Shown here: piece by piece, positions 27,144-35,209 of the stretch
How positions within the stretch are numbered: position 1 is the first letter of the stretch
Layout: the number at the start of each line of letters is the position of its first letter
DNA from: Sphingomonas hankookensis
Lineage (GTDB): Bacteria > Pseudomonadota > Alphaproteobacteria > Sphingomonadales > Sphingomonadaceae
Reading direction: 5' to 3'
Assembly: GCF_022664465.1 (NCBI RefSeq)
Contig: NZ_JAKREV010000001.1
Span: 1 to 64,000, forward strand
DNA length: 64,000 nucleotides
Translations under genes and position numbers: made by a program
The notes under the pieces: model-generated
Told to the model about the DNA's origin: nothing
Seen by the model: only the letters and a program-made list of their open reading frames with translations
Database searches by the model: none

Positions 27144-28622
27144 ATGAGTTCCAGTGACGCGCAAACTGGCATTTCCGGCCTCGACAACGTCCTGGCGGGT
27201 GGATTCGAACGGGCACGAACCTTCCTGCTGGAAGGAAACCCGGGCACCGGCAAGACGACGATCGCGATGCAGTTCCTGCTGGAGGGTGCTGCCGCGAAGG
27301 AGCGCTGTCTGTATGTGACCCTGTCGGAAACCGAGGACGAGCTGCGCGCGTCCGCCGCGTCGCACGGCTGGGAACTGGCGGGTATCGAGATCTACGAACT
27401 GATCCCGCCCGAAAACCTGCTCGACGAACATCAGCAGCAGAGCCTGCTCTATTCGTCCGACCTGGAACTGGGTGAGACGACGAAGCGTATCTTCGAGGTG
27501 TTCGAACGCGTCCAGCCCGACCGCGTGGTCCTCGACAGCCTGTCGGAAATCCGGCTGCTCGCGCAAAGCTCTCTGCGCTATCGGCGCCAGATTCTCGCGC
27601 TCAAACATTATTTCGCCAAGAGCAATGCGACCGTGCTGATGCTCGACGACCTGACCACCGACGTGAACGACAAGACGGTGCATTCGGTCGCGCACGGCGT
27701 GATCCGCCTCGAGGAACTGTCGCCGGAATATGGCGCGGAGCGGCGGCGGGTGCGGGTCGTCAAATATCGCGGGCGGCGTTTCCGCGGCGGATATCATGAC
27801 TCGACGATCGAAACCGGCGGCGTCCGCGTGTTCCCCCGCCTCATCTCGGCCGAGCACAAGACCAGCTTCGATCGCGACCTGATGACGACCGACCTGCCAG
27901 AGCTGAACGCCTTGCTGGGCGGTGGCATCGAACGCGGGTCGAGCGTGCTGGTGCTGGGACCGGCCGGTACGGGCAAAAGCTCGATCGCACTGACCTTCAT
28001 CCGCACTGCCATAGAGCGCGGCGAGCGCGCCGCGATGTTCGTCTTCGACGAAGAGGTAGGTCTGTTGATCAAGCGCGCGCGCGGCATCGGCGTCGATCTA
28101 CAGGCAATGATCGATTCCGGCGCGCTCCACCTCGAACAGGTCGATGCCGCCGAACTGTCGCCGGGCGAATTTTCCGCTCGTGTCCGGACCTCCGTCGAGG
28201 TCTGGGGGGCACAGACCGTCGTGATCGACAGCCTCAACGGCTATCAGGCGGCGATGCCGGGCGAGCAAGCGCTGATCCTGCACCTGCACGAAATCCTGCA
28301 ATATCTGAATCGGCAGGGGGCGACGACGTTCCTGACCGTCGCCCAGCATGGGCTGGTCGGCGACATGAAGACGCCGGTCGATGTGACCTATCTGGCCGAC
28401 ACCGTAATCCTGCTGCGCTATTTCGAAGCGATCGGCCGGGTGCGGCGCGCGATCTCCGTGGTCAAGAAGCGGACCGGGCCGCACGAGAACACGATCCGCG
28501 AATATCGTATCGCCGGCAACGGGGTCACGCTGGGCGATCCGCTGACGAAATTCCAGGGCGTGCTGCGCGGCGTGCCGATGCTGCACGGCGATGCCGGATT
28601 GCTGGACGGCGAGGACGCGTGA
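27144..28622 (+). CDS. KaiC-like two-domain RecA-fold ATPase
   Basis: About 492 residues with two tandem KaiC domains. Walker A of the first is GNPGTGKTT (about 31-39) and of the second GPAGTGKSS (about 271-279). The second domain keeps the paired acidic residues in FVFDEEVG, while the first has only one glutamate (TLSETEDE). Cyanobacterial KaiC is a clock ATPase and autokinase; in other bacteria KaiC-like proteins pair with histidine kinases in stress or timing pathways. ATG 27144 has GGAGAG upstream; GTG 27117 is a weaker alternative. The stop overlaps the kinase start (GTGA). No kaiA or kaiB is present nearby. Confidence 0.9.
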   Translation: MSSSDAQTGISGLDNVLAGGFERARTFLLEGNPGTGKTTIAMQFLLEGAAAKERCLYVTLSETEDELRASAASHGWELAGIEIYELIPPENLLDEHQQQSLLYSSDLELGETTKRIFEVFERVQPDRVVLDSLSEIRLLAQSSLRYRRQILALKHYFAKSNATVLMLDDLTTDVNDKTVHSVAHGVIRLEELSPEYGAERRRVRVVKYRGRRFRGGYHDSTIETGGVRVFPRLISAEHKTSFDRDLMTTDLPELNALLGGGIERGSSVLVLGPAGTGKSSIALTFIRTAIERGERAAMFVFDEEVGLLIKRARGIGVDLQAMIDSGALHLEQVDAAELSPGEFSARVRTSVEVWGAQTVVIDSLNGYQAAMPGEQALILHLHEILQYLNRQGATTFLTVAQHGLVGDMKTPVDVTYLADTVILLRYFEAIGRVRRAISVVKKRTGPHENTIREYRIAGNGVTLGDPLTKFQGVLRGVPMLHGDAGLLDGEDA

Positions 28623-30946
28623 AGCGCACGACGGTTTCCGAACGGGCGCTGGTACTCGCGCCGCTCGGACGCGATGCCGCCATCGCGACGGGCATGCTGC
28701 GCGAGGCGGGGCTGGAAACGGCGGCGTGCGCGGGGCTGGCACCGCTGATCGTCGAACTCGACGCCGGCGCCGGCCTGATCGTGCTGACCGAGGAAGCGAT
28801 CGCCACCGCCGATCTGGCCCCGTTTTCCCGCTGGATCGAAACGCAGCCGGAATGGTCCGACCTGCCGATCATCCTGTTGACGAGCCGTGGCGGCGGGCTG
28901 GAGCGTAATCCGGCGGCAAGCCGCCATCTCGACGTGCTGGGCAACGTCACCTTCCTCGAACGGCCGTTCCACCCGACGACCCTCGTCAGCCTCGTCCGCT
29001 CCGCCATCCGCGCGCGACGGCGGCAGTACGAGGCGCGCGCGCGCCTCCTGGCGCTGCAGGATAGCGAGACGCGCTATCGAACGTTGTTCGAGAATATCGA
29101 AGTCGGCTTCTGCATCATCGAGGTGATCCACGACGGTGACGGCCGCGCGGTCGATTACCGTTTCCTCGAATCCAATCCGGCAATGAAGGTCCAGGCGGGG
29201 TTCGATCCCGCCGGCCGCCGTATGCGGGAAATCGTGCCCGACCATGAGCAGCTTTGGTTCGATTTCTATGGCCAGGTCGCGGCGACCGGCGTGGCGGGAC
29301 GCGTCGAACAGGGGTCGGCTGCGCTCGGCCGCTGGTGGGACGTCTACGCCTTTGCCGTCGGCGAGCGCGGACAGAATCGGGTCGCCGTGCTGTTCAGCGA
29401 CATCACTGCGCGCCGCAATGCCGAATTGCGATTGCAGGAAATGAACGAGACGCTGGCGACTTTGGTCGCCGCTCGTTCAGCCGAGCGCGATCGCCTCTGG
29501 AACCTGTCGCAGGACATGCTCGCCCGTGCCGACTATTCGGGGATGATGTCGGCGGTCAGTCCCTCGTGGGAATGGGCGCTCGGGTGGAGCGAAGCGGAAC
29601 TGCTGTCGCGCGGCTACGCCAGTTTCATGCACGCCGACGATGCCGGATCGACGCTGGCCGCGATCGCAGGCATGGCGGAGACCGGCCAGCCCACCCGCTT
29701 CGAGAACCGCAACGCCATGCGCGATGGCGGATGGAAGCCGATCGAATGGACCGTCGCGCCCGAGCCGGACGGCGTCAACTTCATCGCGGTCGGCCGCGAT
29801 CTCAGCCACATGAAGGCACGCGAGGCCGAACTGGAGGCCGCACAGGAAGCGCTGCGGCAGAGCCAGAAGATGGAAGCGATGGGCAGTCTGACCGGCGGCG
29901 TCGCGCACGACTTCAACAACCTGCTGACCCCGATCATCGGCTCGCTCGACATGCTGCACCGCAAGGCGCTGGGCACCGATCGAGAGCGGCGCCTGATCGA
30001 GGGCGCGCTGCAATCGGCGGAGCGGGCCAAGACGCTCGTCCAGCGCCTGCTCGCTTTCGCGCGCCGTCAGCCGCTTCAGCCGACCGCGGTCGACCTGTCC
30101 GACCTGGTCGGCGGCATGACGAACCTGGTCCGGTCCACGCTGGGCCCCGCGGTCGAGCTGAAGGTTGATCTCGCCTCCGACCTGCCGCCGGCGCTGGCCG
30201 ATCCGAACCAGTTGGAAATGGCGCTGCTCAATCTGGCGGTGAACGCACGCGACGCGATGGACGGCAATGGCGAGCTGACCATCGCCGCCGCGCCCGCCAC
30301 CGTCCGCAAGCCGACCGCCACCCTGCCCCGCGGCCATAATGTTCGGCTGAGCGTGACCGACACCGGCAAGGGGATGGACGAGGAAACCCGCCGGCGCGCG
30401 ATAGAACCGTTTTTTTCGACCAAGGGCATCGGCAAGGGAACCGGGCTCGGCCTGTCGATGGTCCATGGTCTGGCCGCGCAGCTCGGCGGGGCGCTGACGA
30501 TCGCGAGTATGCCCGGCGAAGGCACCACCATCGACCTGTGGTTGCCCATCAGCACGACCGCGCCCGACACGGACTTTCAATCGACCGGGCGGGACGTGGC
30601 GCATGCCGGCACCGGCATCGCCTTGCTGGTCGACGACGAGGATCTGGTGCGGATGAGCACCGCGCACATGCTGGGCGACCTAGGCTATGAGGTGGTAGAG
30701 GCACGATCGGCGGAAGAGGCGCTGGCGATGGTCCGCGACGGATTCACCCCCGACATCGTGGTGACCGACCACCTGATGCCGGGGATGACCGGCGCCGAGT
30801 TGGTCAATATCCTGCGTGCGGAGCGGCCGACGCTCCGCACGCTGATCGTGTCCGGCTATGCCGAGGCGGCGGGTATCGACCCCGACATGCTGCGGCTGAC
30901 CAAGCCATTTCGCAGTGCCGATCTTGCCATGAGCCTGTCCGGGTAA
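28619..30946 (+). CDS. Hybrid sensor histidine kinase / response regulator with pseudo-receiver
   Basis: 775 residues, no transmembrane segments. Order: a receiver-like N-terminal domain (1-125) with no aspartate at the usual acceptor strand end (LIVLTEEA); two PAS domains (about 150-280 and 295-400); a coiled link; HisKA with the phospho-acceptor His430 in [11 protein letters not shown]; HATPase with [16 protein letters not shown] and GTGLGLSMV; and a C-terminal receiver with the acceptor Asp717 in [12 protein letters not shown] 28619 overlaps the kaiC-like stop. The pair likely forms one signalling module in which the ATPase state controls the kinase; the input signal is unknown. Confidence 0.92.
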   Translation: MKRTTVSERALVLAPLGRDAAIATGMLREAGLETAACAGLAPLIVELDAGAGLIVLTEEAIATADLAPFSRWIETQPEWSDLPIILLTSRGGGLERNPAASRHLDVLGNVTFLERPFHPTTLVSLVRSAIRARRRQYEARARLLALQDSETRYRTLFENIEVGFCIIEVIHDGDGRAVDYRFLESNPAMKVQAGFDPAGRRMREIVPDHEQLWFDFYGQVAATGVAGRVEQGSAALGRWWDVYAFAVGERGQNRVAVLFSDITARRNAELRLQEMNETLATLVAARSAERDRLWNLSQDMLARADYSGMMSAVSPSWEWALGWSEAELLSRGYASFMHADDAGSTLAAIAGMAETGQPTRFENRNAMRDGGWKPIEWTVAPEPDGVNFIAVGRDLSHMKAREAELEAAQEALRQSQKMEAMGSLTGGVAHDFNNLLTPIIGSLDMLHRKALGTDRERRLIEGALQSAERAKTLVQRLLAFARRQPLQPTAVDLSDLVGGMTNLVRSTLGPAVELKVDLASDLPPALADPNQLEMALLNLAVNARDAMDGNGELTIAAAPATVRKPTATLPRGHNVRLSVTDTGKGMDEETRRRAIEPFFSTKGIGKGTGLGLSMVHGLAAQLGGALTIASMPGEGTTIDLWLPISTTAPDTDFQSTGRDVAHAGTGIALLVDDEDLVRMSTAHMLGDLGYEVVEARSAEEALAMVRDGFTPDIVVTDHLMPGMTGAELVNILRAERPTLRTLIVSGYAEAAGIDPDMLRLTKPFRSADLAMSLSG

Positions 30947-30981
30947 TCGACGGCGAACAGCGACGGACGGGAGGGACGGGG

Positions 30982-32091
30982 ATGGCAACGGTCGAACTGA
31001 CGGGACTGACCAAACGGTTCGGCGATGCGACGGTGGTGCGACCAGCGACGCTTACCATCGCCGACGGCGAATTCGTCGTGCTGGTCGGTCCGTCCGGCTG
31101 CGGCAAATCGACGTTGCTGCGGATGATCGCCGGTCTGGAAGTGCCGAGCGACGGCACCGTCGCGATCGGCGGCCGCGACGTGACGCAAGCGCCGCCCGCC
31201 AACCGCGGCGTGGCGATGGTGTTCCAGTCCTATGCGCTCTATCCGCACCTGAGCGTCGCCGACAACATCGCCTTTCCGTTGAAGGTCGCGCGATTACCGA
31301 AGACAGAGATCGCCGAACGGGTGGCCGAGGCCGCGGCGATGCTCGACCTGACCGATCTGCTGGCGCGCAAGCCCCGGGCGCTGTCGGGCGGACAGCGGCA
31401 GCGGGTGTCGATCGCCCGCGCCATCGTCCGCCGGCCACAGGTGCTGCTGCTCGACGAACCGCTCTCCAACCTCGACACCGGCCTGCGCGCGCGGATGCGG
31501 CACGAATTCGCGCGCCTGCACCAGCAGCTGGGCATGACGATGATCTACGTCACCCACGACCAGCTGGAGGCGATGACGCTGGCCAACCGGATCGTCGTGA
31601 TGCACGGCGGACGGATCGAACAGGTCGGCGCGCCGCTCGACGTCTATCGCCGTCCGGCCAGCCTCGCCGTAGCCGCCGCGATCGGCTCGCCCGGCATGAA
31701 CCTGCTGCCCGCAACCATCGTCGGCGGCGGCGCGGATGGCGCAACGGTGCGGACGAACGAAGGCGCTGTCGTCCAGACGGCCGCGCAGGTACCCGACGCC
31801 TTGATCGGTACGGCGGTCACCCTGGGCGTGCGACCCGAACATCTGGTCCCCGACCCGACCGGGCCGTTCGCCGGCGCGATCGAGCTGTTCGAACGGCTGG
31901 GCCCGCTGTCGTTCGCGCATCTCGGGCGACAGGGCGCGGCCGGGACGATCGTCGCACAGCTGCCCGGCGACCGCGGGGTGACGCTGGGCGAGGTGCTGCC
32001 CTTTGCTGTGCCCCCCGCCGACACGCATCTGTTCGCGCCCGACGGCCGCGCCTATCCCTTGACCCCGCCGCCCAGCAGCCCGGTCAGGTAG
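30982..32091 (+). CDS. Sugar ABC transporter ATP-binding protein (MalK/UgpC type)
   Basis: A 369-residue cytoplasmic ABC ATPase. Walker [11 protein letters not shown]-loop [10 protein letters not shown], signature [14 protein letters not shown], Walker [12 protein letters not shown] and H-loop VTHDQLEAM are all present, followed by a C-terminal TOBE-type domain of about 120 residues as in MalK/UgpC. A GGGAGGG ribosome site precedes the ATG. It faces the permease gene of its probable partner system; the two 3' ends overlap by 40 bp on opposite strands. It presumably energises the permeases encoded on the minus strand. Confidence 0.93.
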   Translation: MATVELTGLTKRFGDATVVRPATLTIADGEFVVLVGPSGCGKSTLLRMIAGLEVPSDGTVAIGGRDVTQAPPANRGVAMVFQSYALYPHLSVADNIAFPLKVARLPKTEIAERVAEAAAMLDLTDLLARKPRALSGGQRQRVSIARAIVRRPQVLLLDEPLSNLDTGLRARMRHEFARLHQQLGMTMIYVTHDQLEAMTLANRIVVMHGGRIEQVGAPLDVYRRPASLAVAAAIGSPGMNLLPATIVGGGADGATVRTNEGAVVQTAAQVPDALIGTAVTLGVRPEHLVPDPTGPFAGAIELFERLGPLSFAHLGRQGAAGTIVAQLPGDRGVTLGEVLPFAVPPADTHLFAPDGRAYPLTPPPSSPVR

Positions 32092-32897
32092 AAGCGCTGG
32101 AGCGCGAGGAACAGCAGCAGCACCGGCATCGTCGTCACCACCGACGCCGCCATCATCAGCTCGCCATCGGCGGCATGTTCGCGGGCGATCGCCGCAACCG
32201 CGACCGGCAGCGTATAGCGATGCTGGTCGGCCAGCACGATCAGCGGCCACAGGAAGTCGTTCCAGCTGCCGAGGAACAGGAACAGCGCCAGCGTGATGAC
32301 GATCGGGGTCAGCAGCGGCAGCACGATCGATACGAAAATCCGTCCTTCCCCCGCGCCATCCATCCGCGCCGCATCGATCAGTTCGTCGGGGATCGCCAGC
32401 ATCGCCTGTCGCACGAACAGCACGCCGAAAATGCCCGCCAGCCCCGGCAGGATCACCCCGGCATAGCTGTTGACCAGCCCCAGTTGCCGAAAAATCAGGA
32501 ACAGCGGCAGCATCGCGACCTGCCCCGGCACCACCAGCGCGGCGATCAGCAGCTGCACCACCCGCTCGCGCCCGCGAAAGCGCAGCTTGGCCAGCGCATA
32601 GCCCGCCGGCACGGTCAGCAGCAGGCCGAACAGCGTGGAGAGCGCGGCGACGCCGATGCTGTTCTTGAGCGCGGGCAGGATGCGGTAATCGAACCACGCC
32701 CCGTCGATCTGCCGCCGCACCAGCAGCTCGTGATAATTTTCGAGGCTCCAGCGCGACGGCCAGAGCGGGATCGGCAGCGTCCCCGACTCTCCGCGCGGCA
32801 TGAACGACACGATGACCATGTAGGCGAGCGGCGCGATCGTCAGCAGCCCGAGCGCCACGACAAGTGTGTTGGTGATAATCGCGCGGCGGTGCTTCAC
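32052..32897 (-). CDS. Carbohydrate ABC transporter permease (MalG-like)
   Basis: A 281-residue inner-membrane permease with six predicted helices. The cytoplasmic EAA loop that docks on the ATPase appears as [24 protein letters not shown]. The start is GTG 32897, overlapping the upstream permease stop as GTGA. Its last 40 bases are antisense to the end of the ATPase gene. Together with the MalF-like partner and the binding protein it forms the membrane part of a CUT1-type sugar importer; the sugar is not identifiable. Confidence 0.92.
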   Translation of the reverse strand: MKHRRAIITNTLVVALGLLTIAPLAYMVIVSFMPRGESGTLPIPLWPSRWSLENYHELLVRRQIDGAWFDYRILPALKNSIGVAALSTLFGLLLTVPAGYALAKLRFRGRERVVQLLIAALVVPGQVAMLPLFLIFRQLGLVNSYAGVILPGLAGIFGVLFVRQAMLAIPDELIDAARMDGAGEGRIFVSIVLPLLTPIVITLALFLFLGSWNDFLWPLIVLADQHRYTLPVAVAAIAREHAADGELMMAASVVTTMPVLLLFLALQRFYLTGLLGGGVKG

Positions 32898-33775
32898 AGC
32901 CACTCGTTCCGCCGGGCGATGCGTGTCTGGAGCAGCGTGACGGCGAGGATCATCAGGAACAGCACCAGCGCCACCGCGCTCGCCTGCCCCAGATTCCACC
33001 ATTTGAAGCCTTCGTCGAACATGAAATACAGGATCGTCGTCGTGCTCTGCGCCGGGCCGCCCAGCGTCATGACATAGGGTTCGGCGAAAATCTGCAGGAA
33101 GCCGGCGACGCTCATCACCCCGGCCAGCACCAGCGTCGGGCCGATCGCAGGCAGCGTCACATGGCGGAACCGCGTCCACCGCCCCGCCCCGTCCAGCCGC
33201 GCCGCCTCCATCAAGTCCTGCGGCACCGCCGCCAGCGCCGCCGTGAACACGACCATGTTGTAGCCGAAAATCTTCCATGTGACGAAGATCAGGATCGCCG
33301 GGATCGAGGTGTTGGGATCGCCCAGCCAATCGATACCGGGCAGCCCGACCGCGCCCAGCGCCTGGTTGATCAGGCCGAACCGCGTGTTGAACAGAAACCG
33401 CCACACGACGGCGGTCGCGACGACGCTGGTCACGAACGGCGCGAACAGCACCACCCGCCACAACGGCTTCCACCGCACCGTCGCATCGTTAAGCAGCAAC
33501 GCCGCGAACAGCGACGCGCCGATCGCCATCGGCACTCCCAACAGCGCGAACAGCAGCGTGTTGCCGATCGCCCGCCAGAATAGCGGCGTCGCAAACAGCG
33601 TCGTGAAATTGTTTACGCCGGTGAAGTGCAGGTTGCGTGGATCGGCCAGCGCGTAGATCGAATAGTCGGTGAATGCCATCGCCATGGCGAGCAATGTCGG
33701 CAGCACGAACACCGCGACGATGATCGTCAGCACCGGTGCGGTAAATCCCCATGCGGCCCGCGTCTCGCGCGTCAT
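32894..33775 (-). CDS. Carbohydrate ABC transporter permease (MalF-like)
   Basis: A 293-residue inner-membrane permease, six predicted helices, with the EAA loop in QDLMEAARLDGAGRWTRFRH. The start ATG 33775 overlaps the binding-protein stop (ATGA), and its own stop overlaps the next permease. The translationally chained order is binding protein, MalF-like, MalG-like. It is shorter than E. coli MalF and lacks its large periplasmic insert, like most CUT1 relatives. Confidence 0.92.
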   Translation of the reverse strand: MTRETRAAWGFTAPVLTIIVAVFVLPTLLAMAMAFTDYSIYALADPRNLHFTGVNNFTTLFATPLFWRAIGNTLLFALLGVPMAIGASLFAALLLNDATVRWKPLWRVVLFAPFVTSVVATAVVWRFLFNTRFGLINQALGAVGLPGIDWLGDPNTSIPAILIFVTWKIFGYNMVVFTAALAAVPQDLMEAARLDGAGRWTRFRHVTLPAIGPTLVLAGVMSVAGFLQIFAEPYVMTLGGPAQSTTTILYFMFDEGFKWWNLGQASAVALVLFLMILAVTLLQTRIARRNEWL

Positions 33776-35040
33776 GCGAGTTTCCCCGCATCGACCAGCG
33801 CGCGGCGCTGCGCCAGCAACCGGTCGACACGGTCGTCCAGCGCCGCCAGCGCCGCGTCGATCGTCTGGATGCCGCGCACTACCCGTTCGGCGGCCAGTTG
33901 GACCTCGCTCTGGATGCGTTCCCATTCGACCGCCGGGGGGATCGGCGCGGGCTGCGCCATCTGTTCGCGGAACGCCGCCAGTACTGGCTGCGCCAGCTGC
34001 GGCGAATCCCATGCGTCGAGCCGTGCGGGCAGATTGCCGATCATCCGCTGGAACTTCAGCTCGCTGGCGCGCGATGTCATGTGCCGCACCAGCGCCCATG
34101 CCGCCTGCGGCCGGTCGCAGCTGCTCGCGACGCACAGGCTGGCGCTGTCGCCCGATACCGGTCCCGGCCCGGTCGGCCCGGCCAGCCGCGCGGTGCCCCA
34201 GCGTGTCGCCGGGATTTCGGCTTCGCGCCGGCGCAGGTCGAGCAGCGTCGTCGGGCTGCTCGGCCAGATCGCGAAATACCCCTGCGCAAACGCCGCCACC
34301 GGGTCCTGCACCTCGGTCGACAACGCACGCGGCGCCAGCCCCTCGGCGAACAGCTGCGCATAGAAGGCAAAGGCATGGCGGACCGGTTCCGACCGGAAGT
34401 TGCCCCGCGTCGCCCGGTCCCGCAGCATCGTCGCCCCGGCCTGCGTCATCATCGTCAACAGCGCGGTCGGCCAGTTGAGCAGCATCAGGAACACGTAATC
34501 GTCCGGCCGCCGCCGCTTGATCGCCCGCGCCATCTGCAACCACCCCTCCCAATCGAGCGGTGGCGTGTCGTAGCCCGCGTCGCGTACGATATCCCGGCGG
34601 TAATATTGCACCTGTGGCGCGACCGACCACGGCACCGCATATTCGACCCCGCCGATCCGCAGCGCGTCCCGGATGCCGGGAAAGATGCCGGCGGTCAGCG
34701 CTGGCGTCGGCACCGGCGCGACCGCCCCGATCATCGCGAACTCGCGGATCCACCCGTTGAACAGCATCAGCACGTCGGGAAGCGCGCTACCCGCATGCGC
34801 CGTCAGCAGCTTTTCATGGGAGGCAGTGGTCGGCAGCGACTGGACATCGACCGGAATGCCCGTCGCCGCGGTGAAATCGGGCATCAAGTGCGGCGAATAA
34901 TCACCCTCGTAGCTCATCGCCCATACCCTGAGTGGCGAAGGACCGTCCGAACGCCCGCACGCCCCCAGCGCCATCGCCGGGACCATCCCCAGTACCGCCC
35001 GGCGCGTCGGCCCGCGATGATCCTTCCGTCCCTGCACCAT
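33772..35040 (-). CDS. Extracellular sugar-binding lipoprotein of ABC importer
   Basis: A 422-residue family 1 extracellular solute-binding protein. The N-terminus has a double arginine (TRRAVLGMVP) and a lipobox ALGAC with the lipidated cysteine at residue 28, so it is a probable Tat-exported periplasmic lipoprotein. The substrate-binding fold follows (LRVWAM, LPDVLMLFNGW, YAVPWSVAPQVQYYRRD). It is the first gene of the chained importer operon and is divergent from a TonB receptor gene 170 bp away, which probably brings the same ligand through the outer membrane. Confidence 0.9.
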   Translation of the reverse strand: MVQGRKDHRGPTRRAVLGMVPAMALGACGRSDGPSPLRVWAMSYEGDYSPHLMPDFTAATGIPVDVQSLPTTASHEKLLTAHAGSALPDVLMLFNGWIREFAMIGAVAPVPTPALTAGIFPGIRDALRIGGVEYAVPWSVAPQVQYYRRDIVRDAGYDTPPLDWEGWLQMARAIKRRRPDDYVFLMLLNWPTALLTMMTQAGATMLRDRATRGNFRSEPVRHAFAFYAQLFAEGLAPRALSTEVQDPVAAFAQGYFAIWPSSPTTLLDLRRREAEIPATRWGTARLAGPTGPGPVSGDSASLCVASSCDRPQAAWALVRHMTSRASELKFQRMIGNLPARLDAWDSPQLAQPVLAAFREQMAQPAPIPPAVEWERIQSEVQLAAERVVRGIQTIDAALAALDDRVDRLLAQRRALVDAGKLA

Positions 35041-35209
35041 GCGACCGTGCCGGATCGGCGGCGGCTACGCCAGCCGCGATCGGGTCCCAAGTCGCGGAAA
35101 CATCGGCAAAAGACGGTCCGCGGCGTACGGTTACCGAACCCGCGCCCATGCGTTGTGGCGGATTGGAGATCGTTCGACGGGGATCGCGCGGCTCCCGGGG
35201 GACCTTGTC

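Noticed and set aside
35129..35140. GGTTACCGAACC between the ABC binding protein and the TonB gene as an operator
   Set aside because: Only four paired bases per arm and no matching copy nearby; chance occurrence is likely.
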